Assembly (NCBI GenBank): GCA_954871525.1
Contig: OX940866.1
Span: forward strand, 13,725,001 to 13,789,000
Direction of reading: 5' to 3'
DNA length: 64,000 nt
Source of the DNA: Parietaria judaica
Lineage: Eukaryota; Streptophyta; Magnoliopsida; Rosales; Urticaceae
Part shown: piece after piece, positions 1 through 11,491 of the stretch
Position numbering within the stretch: position 1 is the stretch's first letter
How the letters are laid out: the number at the start of each line of letters is the position of its first letter
Translations under genes and position numbers: made by a program
The notes under the pieces: model-generated
The model's database searches: none
What the model was told of the DNA's origin: nothing
The model's input: the letters and a program-made list of their open reading frames with translations, nothing else

Positions 1-92
1 ACGCACGTTGGGTATTTTTGCCGCCAGTTTTAAAGGTTGTGTACACGGGAGGCACGTTGACCAAAGGTTTAAATTTTTGTCGTAATTTTCCC
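1..92 (-). repeat. Terminal repeat of a Mutator-like fold-back element, cut by the window edge
   Basis: Reads as the reverse complement of the terminal repeat at 15058. It ends in AATTTTCCC at 92 and contains GGGTATTTTTGCCGCC and the reverse complement of TTTGGTCAAC. Only the outer ~90 bp lie inside the window, so the rest of this element is upstream. A separate copy begins about 60 bp further on, at ~152. Confidence 0.7.
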
Positions 93-151
93 TATTGTAA
101 ACGAAAAAATGTTAATTTAGTGATCACCATATTGGAGCATATAATAATTAA

Positions 152-967
152 ATAGAAAATTACAGCAAAAATACCCAACATTTGGTCAACCTGCCTCCCG
201 AGTACCAAACCTTTAAAACTGGCGGCAAAAATACCCAACGGGCGTTGACCGTGACTTTGATATAAAAACGTTAATTTTTTCGTAACATCTGCCATGTGGC
301 CGTTAGCGACAAAAATACCCAAACTTTTTTTTTGAAAAAATTAATTTTTAATTTTTTTAATTTATATTTTTTTTCTTTACTTGATTAGTGATAATTACTT
401 GAATTCCAAATAAATGGAATAACACAAAAGTTAGTCAAAACATCAATTTATTTCTTAATGTGCTTGTATAAGCTACATTTGCTGATAAAAATCCTATTAT
501 TATGAGAAATTTTAAACATAATGTTACGGGTATTTTAAGTAATTGATTATAAATAATATAATAATAGAAAAGTTATATAATTAATTTTTCTTTTATTAAA
601 TAAAGTCAATTTTACCCCGAGATATTCACCGGAAGTCCGTTTTCGCGAAATAAAGTGTCCAGGTGTTTAAAAAAAATCAAGATACTCTGAACGTCATAAA
701 GTTTGCAAGAAATGGCCTCGGAACGGTCCCGGAACCCTTAAAGTGGGCCGGGAGCACCTCGGGCAGCCCCACAGGCCCCACACGAGCCACCACGGGCTGC
801 CACGCCCAGCCACACGTCTCTTCCCCTCCTTACGCGCCCTCAGAAGGGCTTACATCAGCCTGATGACGTTAGCAGAGGCGCGCGCGTGAATTAGCGCGTC
901 CGGCACAAACGCCGCATGTGAGGGCGCGTCTGGCCTCCGATGAGGACGTGGTTTGCGGCGTTGGATT
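152..967 (+). mobile_element. Outer half of the left arm of a compound Mutator-like palindrome
   Basis: Starts with GAAAATTACAGCAAAAATAC, a worn form of the GGGAAAATTACGGC terminus seen elsewhere. It carries three direct copies of the GGCAAAAATACCC-type motif, an AT-rich stretch, then a GC-rich tract (~740-960). The whole stretch matches the reverse complement of about 16135-16953. It stops abruptly at 967, where a Ty1-copia LTR starts; the arm resumes at 14436. No transposase coding is visible, so this would be a non-autonomous fold-back element. The Mutator-like assignment rests on long terminal repeats and on the 9-bp target duplication of the related element at 22830. Confidence 0.65.
963..967. 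repeat. Target-site duplication (GGATT), left side of the Copia element
   Basis: GGATT directly precedes the TGTTGG LTR terminus at 968. The partner on the right is AGATT at 14436-14440, one mismatch away. A 5-bp duplication is standard for Ty1-copia integration. Confidence 0.7.
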
Positions 968-3844
968 TGTTGGCTGGGAAATAATCGTTGGGGTTTGATT
1001 CCCAATTCAATCACGCCGAAATATGCCTCCGAGCCGTTCCGTAACATTTAAAAAATTATTTTAAAGTGGAAAACTTGTTATCGGACCAACGGCACGGATA
1101 TCGGGTAATAACCATTTTAACAAGATCCGATAAATATTACATATTTAATATTCACAACTCATTATTAATATCATAGTCGAAATAAGAAATAAATAGAAAG
1201 CGGTAAATATTTGCATTTATTAACCCAATGCATAAGGTCGTACCTCGGTTGACGTTTCCGGTTGCGGACTCTGAAGTTCGGCAGGGCTCCGCCGAGGGCT
1301 GAGGGAAACACCCGTGATCTTCCGGGATATTCTCCTTGATTCCTCGTACCGAAGCGTGGGCTTCACCGGCAATACTCTGTCGCAAAACTTTAACTGAGGT
1401 TCTTTTGAAGCTTCCGGAGAACAACGTCTCACTAAGCCGAACAAGAAAAAAAAAGATCAGAGGCAGAAAACTCGCAGACCCTAGAGAGAGAGGGAGAGCT
1501 CGAGTTTTTGCTCTGGGAAGGTGTGTTGAATGTTGTAAATGAGCTCCCTATTATAGACTTGGCCCGTAACCGAATTAGAGATTTTCACTCCAAAATTCGA
1601 ATATATATTTAAATAATTTAATTATTTCAATCCAATGGTTGAGATTTAATCTCATCTAGATCCAATGGTTATAATTAAACTTGTATTTAATTAAATAAGA
1701 AAGACTTGGTAAATACAAAAACCAATCTTATCCTCTTATTTAAATATAATTCGAATATATATATATATATATATATTTTATTTCGAAAATTATTATTAAA
1801 TATAATTAATTATCCTAATCCAAAGGCTTAGATTTAATCTCATCTAAATCCAATGGATATAATTAATTAGGGATTTAATTAAAAAAGAAAGACTTGGTAA
1901 ATCAAAAAACCAATCTTATCTACTTATTGTAATTTCGAAATATATATATATATATATAATAATGATAATTTCGAAATTAATTATCTAGATCCAACAGCTT
2001 TAGATTAATCTTAGACCGATCTAATGGATCAAATTAATTTGGGATAAAAATCAAATACTCTAAGACTTGGTAAAAGCCTAATTCGATTTTATCCATATCA
2101 TTATCTTCGAAATATATATATATATTATAAATATAATTAACTAATTTCTAATCCGACGGTAAAGATTAAATCTTAAACCGATCTAACGGATACAATTAAT
2201 TAGGTCAAATTTGAAAACCTTAAGCTTGGTCACCAAGATACTATTTTCGAATTAGGGTTAGGTCAAAAATCAATCATCTTAATCCTACGGTTGATATTAA
2301 ATCATTTCCGATCTAAAGGATAAGATTGATTTTAGGGTTTTTGCTAAAGTACCAAACTTTAGGTACTTATGCCGCAAATATTAAAACCCTAACTAGGTCA
2401 AACTCGTGTGGGCTAGGTCATGCAAGCCCATATCTATTTACACATGTGTTAATATATATTATTATTATTAATATAAATCTATTAATTATTAATTAATTAT
2501 TAATAAGATATTAATAATTAAATCCAAGTAATTAAATTTTATTAATAATTCCTGATCTCAATATCACACATTAAAATTTCATGGTGCTACACCATCATTT
2601 AAATTCGTGACATGTGATTTAATTTCATAGTTTATCGAACCGAGCACAAACTTAGAAAATCCATAAATCACAAACCTTAAGTCGAATGACTTGGTTCAAA
2701 AAGCAAAGTTGCTTAGAATTTAATTTCCAACAACATGGTGCTGATAGAAAATCTAAATTCTAACTTTATTTTATCAGTTAATTTTGTGTACCAAAATATG
2801 GTACTTTTGCCACGCTGACGATAAAACTATCTGACGTCTACCACAAACCTTCAGTTTTATAAGTCTAGCCAAATGATTAAACATTATCCAGAATTTATTT
2901 TAATCATGTACGTATCATCCGTTACGGAGCAATCTTGGGGACCATGGACCCGTATCACTTAAGCTCCAACGAACTGCTAGTTGTTCGTCAAACCTCGGAG
3001 TGATTCCACTATAGACCCGAGGCTGCACTCTTTAGTGATACAGTATATATTATTCCCTTTATAACAGCAGGGTGTCCATTGATACAATCAAATTCGGGTT
3101 ATTATTCTTTCACTTGATGACTCACACATGAGCAGGCGGTTTTTACCGTATTGCCTCTCATTGCATTTTCCTCCTTGACTCAGTCAGTAATATTATGAGT
3201 AACCCACTTATGGTTTCGATTCATAAGTTGCGCACGGGTACCTCTCACTTCTCACCACCGACAACCAAGGGAATCATCATGACTCTCAAGAGAGCTGTGT
3301 GATGCTCATGTCTATGATCAAGCTACCCTTACTACTGACTATCATGTTCCCAAAATAATAGTGTTGGGAACAGCGGTAATATCTTGTGTTCTTTAACGGT
3401 TAAATCAAAGAACAATCAAGCCAGTAGCTCGGACTCAAGACCACTCAGGACTAAGAACTAATATCCATTTGATCATCTATTTGTGACTCAACTACAAGTT
3501 ATCAGTGACGGTCTTATATGATAACTTCTTGAGTTTAAGTCAGGTCCAGTCCAGTATGAAGACACTTCATACTTAATGAACTTCTAGTGAGTGTGACACA
3601 CACACATAATCCAGAATAGGATTGTCACTTAGTCACATTAATGACCTTATACGATTAATGGGCTCCCACCCAGTTAATCAGGTCACGGGCATTTTAAGTT
3701 CATTTATTATGATTATTAATTCTTCCTCACATTGACTCTGTTGTGATAATAATAACATAATTGCATCCTTTATGAACTATGGAAACAAACATTCTATTTT
3801 ACTCTACTAGAAACTATAATAAGATTAACATAAAAGTATCATCT
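968..3844 (-). repeat. 3' LTR of the Copia element, inner ~90 bp deleted
   Basis: Near-identical by eye to the LTR at 11492-14435 from TGTTGGCTGGGAAATAATCG onward. The match ends at about 3844: the last ~90 bp present in the other LTR, ending GCATATGTCCAACA, are missing, together with any polypurine tract. Element sequence coding for RNase H follows directly. Its TATA region at about 1548-1556 reads CTATTATAG on the plus strand where the 5' LTR has CTATTTATAG, a 1-bp loss. The interior holds (TA)n tracts and the repeated U3 motifs described separately. Confidence 0.88.
1620..2340 (-). repeat. Degenerate repeat array inside the LTR U3
   Basis: A motif of the type TCCAATGG...AGATTTAATCT...ATCTAATGGAT, often followed by AAGACTTGGTAAA, recurs about five to six times at roughly 100-190-bp spacing. 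Clear copies start near 1627, 1816, 1988, 2145 and 2280. The same array is present in the 5' LTR (~12150-12860) and inverted in the solo LTR (~5730-6240). It lies upstream of the TATA box in transcript sense. An enhancer role is inference only. Confidence 0.6.
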
Positions 3845-4128
3845 ACATCTGGGACTACACCCAGCTCCATGTAGAAATTCTTTAGCTAAACTGATTCTTT
3901 GGCTGCGATACAGGATTGCTTTACGCTTCTCCAGAATATCGCTCCACCAGCAAGGGTGTACACTGCTCATGACGTCGACTTTCTCGCATCATTATCAGAC
4001 ATAAAGTCTAAATCAGTGTATCCTAGTGGATTTAGTTCTGACCCTGAAAACACTAACATATAGTCTCTCGTTCTCCGAAGATACTTGAAAATGTTTTTCA
4101 CTGCAGTCCAGTGAGCCATACCTAGGTT

Positions 4129-4133
4129 GGATT
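4129..4133. repeat. Target-site duplication GGATT, left side of the solo LTR
   Basis: GGATT immediately precedes TGTTGGACATATG at 4134. An identical GGATT lies at 6876-6880 directly after CCAACA. The exact 5-bp duplication shows this LTR inserted as an independent event. Confidence 0.92.
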
Positions 4134-6875
4134 TGTTGGACATATGTGTCCTTAAACAAGATATTTTTATCCATTTGTAAAAGATTATGACAAGTCGTTG
4201 AATAAAGATAATGCTTATTATGATAATCTTATTATAGTTTCTGGTAGAGTAAAATAGAATGTTTGATCCTTAGTTCATAAAGGATGCAATTGTGAATTAT
4301 TATCACGACAGAGTCAATGTGAAGAAGAATTGATAATCATAATAAATGAACTTAAAATGCCCGTGACCTGATTAACTGGATGGGAACCCATTAATCGTAA
4401 AAGGTCATTAATGTGACTAAGTGACAATCCTATTCTGGATTTTGTGTGTGTCACACTCACTAGAAGTGCATTAAGTATGAAGTGTCTTCATACTGGACTG
4501 GACTTGACTTAAGCTCCGGAAGTTTTCATATAAGACCGTCACTGATAACTTGTAGTTGAGTCACAAATAGATGATCAAATGGATATTAGTTCTTAGTCCT
4601 GAGTGGTCTTCAGTCCGAGCTACTGGCTAGATTGTTCTTTGATTTAACCGTTAAAGAACACAAGATATTACCGCTGTTCCCAATACTATTATTTTGGGAA
4701 CATGATAGTCAGTAGTAAGGGTAGCTTGATCATAGACATGAGCATCACACAGCTCTCTTGAGAGTCATGATGATTCCCTTGGTTGTCGGTGGTGAGAAGT
4801 GAGAGGTACCCGTGCGCAACTTATGAATCGAAACCATAAGTGGGTTACTCATAATATTACTGACTGAGTCAAGGAGGAAAATGCAATGAGAGGCAATACG
4901 GTAAAAACCGCCTGCTCATGTGTGAGTCATCAAGTGAAAGAATAATAACCCGAATTTGATTGTATCAATGGACACCCTGCTGTTATAAAGGGAATAATAT
5001 ATACTGTATCACTAAAGAGTGCAGCCTCGGGTCTATAGTGGAATCACTCCGAGGTTTGACGAACAACTAGCATTCGTTGGAGCTTAAGTGATACGGGTCC
5101 ATGGTCCCCAGGATAGCTCCGTAAAGGATGATACGTACGTGATAAAAACATTGAAATGTTTTTAAGATCATTTGGCAAGACTCATAAAACTGAAGCCTTT
5201 GACAGACATCAGATAGTTTTATTAGTAGCGTGGCAAAAGTACCATATCTTGGTAACCGAAATTAACTGACAAAATAAAGTAGAATTTGGATTTTCTGTTA
5301 ACATGAAAGTCGTTGGAAATTAAATTCTAAGCAACTTTTCTTTTGGAACCGAGTCGTTTTGACGTACGGTTTGTGATTTAGAGAATTTCTAAGTTTGTGA
5401 TCGTTTCGGTAAACTATGAAATTAAATCACATGTCACGAATTTAAATGATGGTGTGTCACCATGATATTTAAATGTGTGATATTGAGATAAAAGAATATT
5501 AATATAATTTAATTATTCGAATTTTATTATAAATGTATTATTAATAATTATTCAATAATTAATAGATTTATATTAATATGAAAATAATATATTTTAAATA
5601 TATTATAGTGTAGAAATCGAATTGGGCTTTTGGAATGTGGATCCATTCACATTCGAATGGATAGACTTTGGTCTTTTCATAATTGCGGCAAAAGTACAAA
5701 AAGTTTTGGTATTTCAGAAAAACCCTAAAATCAATAATCCATTGGATCGGTTATGATTTAATATCAATCGTTGGATTAGGATATTGATGAATTCGAAATT
5801 AATGACTTGGTGATCAAGTTTTATTTTTCGAATTTGGTTAATTAATTATATCCGTTAGATCGGTCTAAGATTTAATCTTTACCGTTGGATTGGAATTTAA
5901 TTAATTATATATAATTATATTATTTTTCGAATTATAGTTTAAGGATAAATTCGAAATTGTTTTTATTAAATCTTTTTATATTTAATTTTATCCTAAACTA
6001 ATTTGATCCATTAGATCGGTTTAAAGATTTATCTCAACCGTTGGATCTAGATAATGATAATTCGAATTTTAATATATATATATATATATATATAATTCGA
6101 ATTTATAAAGATAAGAAGATAAGATTGGATTTTTTATTTTATCCTAATCTTTCTTATTCAATTAAATCCATAATTAATTATATCCATTGGATTTAGATGA
6201 GATTAAATCTGGACCATTGGATTGAGATAATTAATTATATTTAATATATGAAATTCGAAAATAAGAGAGGGAATTTCTTCAATTCGGTTATGGTTTGAGC
6301 CTATAAATAGGAGGCTCATTCTACACATTTTGCACACCTTTCCCAAGAGAAAAAATCGAACTCTCCCTTTCCTTTAGGGTCTGCGAATTTTCTCTCTGAT
6401 CTCTCTTTCTGGTTCGGCTTAAGAGACTTAGTTCTCCGGAAGCCTAAAAAGAACCATCAGTTTAAATTTTGCGATGGAGTCTTGCCGGCGAAGCCCACGC
6501 TTCGGTACGAGGATTCCAGGAGAATATCCCGGAAGATCACGGGAGTTTCCCTCAGCACCGGCGGAGCCCTGCCCGATTCAGAACGCGCAGCCGGCAGTCG
6601 TCAATAGAGGTACGGCCTTATGCATTGGGTTAATAAATGCAACCATTTACTGCTTTCTATTGATTTCCTATTATGACTAGATTATTAATAATGATTTATG
6701 AATATTAAATTACATCATATTTATCAGATCTTGTTAAATGGTTATTATCCGATATCCACCCCGTTGCACGGATAACAAGTTATTCCGCTTTAAATTAATT
6801 TTTAAATGTTACGCGGACGGTTCGGAGGTATAATTCTTGATAATTTTCATGGAATCCGAGACGTGATTTCCAACA
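4134..6875 (+). mobile_element. Solo LTR of the same Copia family, inserted in opposite orientation
   Basis: Runs from TGTTGGACATATG to TTCCAACA, 2742 bp, and matches the reverse complement of the LTRs at 968 and 11492 along its length. No internal domain or second LTR accompanies it, and exact GGATT duplications flank it. That is the signature of a full element reduced by LTR-LTR recombination. Deleting the LTR plus one GGATT rejoins the host element's RNase H reading frame as ...VSRYQS-NLGMAHW..., which confirms the insertion point. A probable TATA box, CTATAAATAG, lies at 6301-6310. The short open frame at 6474-6680 is only LTR sequence. Confidence 0.93.
6301..6310 (+). promoter_or_regulatory. 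Putative TATA box of the solo LTR
   Basis: CTATAAATAG, followed about 50-60 bp downstream by a pyrimidine-rich stretch (CTCTCCCTTTCC). It occupies the same LTR position as the minus-strand TATA at 12073-12082. If transcribed, the solo LTR would drive RNA rightward, antisense to the host element's pol. Confidence 0.55.
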
Positions 6876-6880
6876 GGATT
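6876..6880. repeat. Target-site duplication GGATT, right side of the solo LTR
   Basis: Exact partner of 4129-4133. RNase H coding of the older element resumes here on the minus strand. Confidence 0.92.
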
Positions 6881-9621
6881 GGTATCTACTAACTATTCCC
6901 ACAGCGTAACAGATGTCTGGCCTAGTACACTGCATAGCATACATCAGACTTCCCACTGCTGAAGCATAGGGTATCCGCCTCATCTCGTCTTGCTCTTCCG
7001 GAGAAGTTGGGCACTGTTTCCCTTGGAGTTTGCCATTGCAAAACGTTCAAGCACCTTATTAATGTAAGCTGCTTGAGATAAGGACAGAAGCCTGTTGTTG
7101 CGATCCCTAAAAATACGGATCCCAAGAACATAACTGGCTTCTCCCATGTCCTTCATTTGGAACTGCGTAGATAGCCACACCTTCACGTCCGATAATTTCT
7201 TCACACTGTTTCCAATGAGAAGAATATCGTCGACGTATAGAACAAGAAATATTTCCACGGTGTCGTCATTGAGCTTATAAATGCAGGCCTCAGTGACGTT
7301 CTGAATGAATCCATAGGTCTTGATGGTTTCATCAAACCTTAGATTCCAGGATCTGGAAGCTTGCTTCAATCCAAAGATGGATTTGAGTAACCTGCAAACC
7401 TTCCCTTCTTGACCCTTTTTGCACGAACCCTTGTAGTTGGTCCATATAGATGTTCTCGTCAATGTACCCGTTCTGGAAAGCGGTTTTGACGTCCATCTGC
7501 CAAATCTCGTAATTGAGACTACAGGCTATGGCCATGAGAATCCGGATGGACTTGTACTTAGCGACTGGAGCGAAGGTCTCATCGAAATCAATACCTTCTC
7601 TCTGGGTAAAACCCGTAGCCACTAGTCTAGCCTTGAAGGTTTCAACCTTCCCGTCCACTCCTCTCTTTCTCTTGTATACCCACTTATTCCCAATGGTTTT
7701 GAAACCATCAGGTAAGTCTACAAGTTCCCAGACTTCATTAGAATCCATTGATTCTATTTCTTGGTTCATGGCTTCCTGCCATTCTCCCTTATCAGGATCA
7801 ACCATAGCTTCCTTGTAGCTTATGGGATCTTCAACACTAGTGTTTGTAACAGCTAGGTGAAATTCCAACTTGGTGTGCTCGTAGCGTTCAACTGGTCTTT
7901 TGAACCTCCCACTACGTCTGAGCATCCCTTGGTTCTGATTTGGGACCGTGGTTTCTGCATTTTCTTCGACAACAGGCACTGTTGGCGTTTTTGTTACTTT
8001 GTCACTTGACAGCTCCTCAAGCATAACTTTGCTTCGAGGTTTGAAGTTCATCATATAGTCCTCTTCTAGAAATGTCGCATTTGTGGAAACAAACACTTTC
8101 TTGCTTTCCGGACTATAGAATAAACCTCCTTTTGTCTCTTTGGAATATCCCACAAACAGACATACTTCCGTTCGTGATTCCAATTTGTTTCTGTTTCCAG
8201 TCCGCACATGTGCTGGACAACCCCATATTCTGTAATGTCGCAGATTTGGTATTCTGTCATTCCATAATTTTTGGGGTGTCTTTGAAACAGACTTTGACGG
8301 TACAACATTCAGAATGTTGGTTGCCGTCACCAGAGCATGTCCCCAAAATGAATTGGGAAGTGATGAATAGCTTAGCATTGACCTTACCATTTTTAGTAAA
8401 GTCATGTTCCTCCTTTCTGCTACACCATTTTTTTTCCGGTGTGCCAGGAGCAGTCAATTTAGATATAATACCTTTCTCAATCAAAAGGTCACTGAACTCA
8501 TGATCTAGGTATTCTCCTCCTCTATCAGATCGAAGAGATTTTAATGATAGTCCAAGTTGGTTTTCAGCCTCTGCAAGAAATTCTCTGAATTTACCCAAAG
8601 TTTCAGATTTCTTAGCCATGAGGTAAACATAACCATACCTTGAATAGTCGTCAATAAAGGTGACGAAATACTCAATTCCCCCTCTCGCCTGTATGTTCAT
8701 GGGACCACATACATCCGTGTGGACGAGTTCTAATGGTTTAGTGGCTCTTTGACCCTTTGCCGAAAAAGGTTTTTTGGTCATCTTAGCCTCTATACAAGAT
8801 TCGCAAACAGGCACAGAACCGATTGTGAGTTCTTTAAGGGGTCACTCCTTAACCAGCCTGTTTATCCTGTCTAGATTAATATGACCCAATCTTAAGTGCC
8901 ACTTGTAAGTTTGAACATCATTATAAATTTTGGGTTTCTTAATTGACTTGAGCATTGCCAATTTAAACATTTCAGCATTCAAACAGTTTCCATAATCTGG
9001 CTTTAGAATATACAATCCATTTTCTGCTTTAGTAGTACAAATATATACACCATCTTTTGTGATGACCCAATGGGATCCACGAAAGTTCAAGGTGTATCCT
9101 TGTTTGTACAACAGAAAAGCTGAGAGCATATTCCTACAGACATTTGGATAATAATATACATTATTAACAAATAGAAACTTGTTACCAAATGTCAGCCGCA
9201 AATTCCCAACAGCTTTAGCTTGTAAGAACTCTTTGTTTCCTACTTTTAAAGCTGGTCCTTCATTTATCTCTTCTAATGAATCAAGAGACTGAAGAGAATT
9301 ACATGCATGATCGTTAGCTCCTGAATCCAATATCCAGTTGAAGGATGAGTTATCAACGAAACATGATGTCAATGTTTTATGATCAGCATTGATAGTACTC
9401 CCATTCTGGAAGATATCTTCCTGGTTTCCATTTATTCTTTTCCTCTTATTCATTGAGTTTAGAGCAATCCGTTCTGCCATTTCAAGTTTCTCTGAAGATC
9501 CACTCATGGCCAGTTTGCTTAGGGATTTTGTGACTTCAACCAGATTGCTTTGCTTTTGAGACTTCAGCGTCAATGCAGAGATTTCCATATCTTGTTTGTC
9601 GGAAGACATTTTAACTGACAT

Positions 9622-11477
9622 TGAAAAAGAAACTTATTAAACTTTATTATAGGTAGAATGTTTTAGGTAAAATTATTGGTTCGAAATAGTTACATGATGC
9701 AAACATGTTCTGGGAAAACGTTAACTATACCCTTTAACTATTTCGTGATAATTTAACCGACTGTACACGTCGTTGCCGTCCTTAAGGCATGGTCATACGA
9801 AGATGACTCGCGGTATCAACCGTGTAGTTTGGTTAAACTAAGTTTTACTCATAAACTTAATTAATACTCATAACAGGAACTACCGAGTTCCCTATGATTA
9901 TAAACTATCACCATAGACGGTCGGGAAGCACCAACTTCCGTGCAAGCTTAACCCATTATTTTCGGTTCTCGGGATCCTCTTGGAAACGTCGTCCTTAAAG
10001 AATGGTCATACGAAGATGACTCGCGGTCCATTTCCAAGATTTCTCCGTCCCCATATTCTTTTGGAACTATCACGGTGTCAAACCTTCCACAAGCACACCT
10101 TTCCTGAGGAGTGGTCACACGAAGGTGACTCGAGGCGGTGTGGTCAGCAGACCTTGTGACAGTAATAATGGAGACCTTTTTTATTTACTCTATACTTTCC
10201 ATGGTTTTATTAAATAACGTGTTTTAAATACTAAGTTATTTAAAAACTAATTATAAACTTTCTATTAATGACACATTAAAAGTTTATATTTTGGCTTAAA
10301 AGCTCCTTATTTATAGTGTTTATTATTTCGTCGGTAGTGATAGGTCAATTCATACTCTCTCCAGGTAGATGGGAGGGGTCCTAACTGGTCACCCAGAAGT
10401 GGATGGTGAACCGGCCCCACTTTTGATTCCCTCTTCCTTAGACAAGATCGTATGGCTGAGATTTTTCCGACTAGTAATAACCACTTTCACATTTACTCTT
10501 TATTATTTATGTCTATCTTAATTTCGACATATTAATAATGATTAAAACATAGACAATATGTTTACGGGTTATGAAAAAAGGTTATAACAAATTATATCTA
10601 TGATGAACATTTATAATTAGAAAATTAATTATACTTATTCTCCAAGAATTATCATTAAATTACTTTGCGGCTTATTAATAATTATTTATGAAATTTTAAA
10701 ATAAGCCAATGATATCATTCCTAAGAATTATCATCCATATTTTAATATTAAATAAGACAATATTATTTAATCATTAAATAATATCCATATTTATTATTAT
10801 GAATTATATAAAATAAGTCAATGTTATTTATCCAGAAATAACATCCATATTTTATTTCTAATTAATTAAACATAATTAATTTAATTCATAATTGATTAAT
10901 TTCAATAATAATAATTAATATTTTATTTAATTATTCCAAGGGTACCGGGTCGGATTGAAAATCCGGCCCATATTTAAAAATATTGCACGTGGGCCTTCCG
11001 GGCTTAAGCCCGGGCCCACGTGCCCGAGGAATACCCGAGCCCGGCCCCACGGGAGGGCCAGGGCAGCGCACGGCTCGGGCTGGGCCTGTAGGCCCATTAC
11101 ACTGTCAGGCAGCGTGGGCCGCAAGCCCGTGTGCGAGGCCAGCGCGCTGCGCGCAAGGGCAGCCCGCTAGGGCTTTGCTCTGGGCCTCGCCCGATGCTGG
11201 GCCTTGCTACGGGCCTGGCCCGTGGCTGCTAGGGTTTGACCCTGGGGCTGCAGCGGCTGCCCCTGGTCATCCTTTGCCGCGGGTTGGGCTGCGCCATGCA
11301 GCTCGGCCACATACCCAGTCTGAATTTTTTGGATCGGGTATATTTTCTAATTAAAAAAATTAATATTTAAAATATCTAGAAATTAAATTTCAATTTTAAA
11401 TTATTAATTTATTCATCAAATAATTCGTTCCTTAAACCGTTAAATTAAATTACGTAATTATTTATCCTTGAACCATG
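9622..11477 (-). other. Copia leader region without a recognisable gag
   Basis: Between the primer-binding site and the protease-containing frame there are 1.86 kb with no long open frame and no CCHC zinc knuckle. It holds three copies of a GGTCATACGAAGATGACTCG-type motif (about 9790, 10010 and 10113), long AT-rich stretches (10180-10930), and a GC-rich island (10930-11340). The island has short overlapping open frames on both strands, but their Pro/Ala/Arg-rich translations look compositional, so I do not call a gene. gag has either been lost or replaced. Confidence 0.6.
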
Positions 11478-11489
11478 GCTCTGATACCA
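11478..11489 (-). other. Primer-binding site (initiator tRNA-Met type)
   Basis: On the minus strand the sequence reads TGGTATCAGAGC two bases after the 5' LTR end (CCAACA-AT-TGGTATCAGAGC). This is the classic complement of the 3' end of plant initiator tRNA-Met. It fixes element orientation and shows that the LTR at 11492-14435 is the 5' LTR. Confidence 0.93.
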
Positions 11490-11491
11490 AT

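Larger units (their letters stand above)
3850..9621 (-). pseudogene. Ty1-copia pol (protease-integrase-RT-RNase H), broken and interrupted by a solo LTR
   Basis: Read right to left. Protease has WILDSGANDHAC near 9330. The GAG-pre-integrase motif is YKWHLRLGHINLDRI near 8880. The integrase zinc finger and core include CESCIEAK, HTDVCGP, DDYSRYGY and RSDRGGEY. Reverse transcriptase has WQMDVKTAFQNGY and LYVDDILLIG. The RNase H region has YAMQCTRPDICYAVGIVSRY, then, beyond the inserted LTR, LGMAHWTAVKNIFKYLRRTR. Breaks seen: an in-frame TGA at 8839-8841; frameshifts near 8430 (a T8 run), 7440 and 6985; the solo LTR at 4134-6875; a stop near 4000; and a small deletion that removes the AEY part of RNase H. 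A typical copia polyprotein also has several hundred residues of gag upstream, which I cannot find here. Confidence 0.9.

Noticed and set aside
6876..6890. GGATTGGTATC after the solo LTR looks like a primer-binding site
   Set aside because: Only GGTATC matches; the TCAGAGC part is absent, GGATT is the target duplication, and the sequence continues as RNase H coding of the host element.
10927..11354. Overlapping Pro/Ala/Gly-rich frames in the GC island
   Set aside because: Open frames on both strands are expected in very GC-rich DNA; no domain, start context or splice structure supports a gene.
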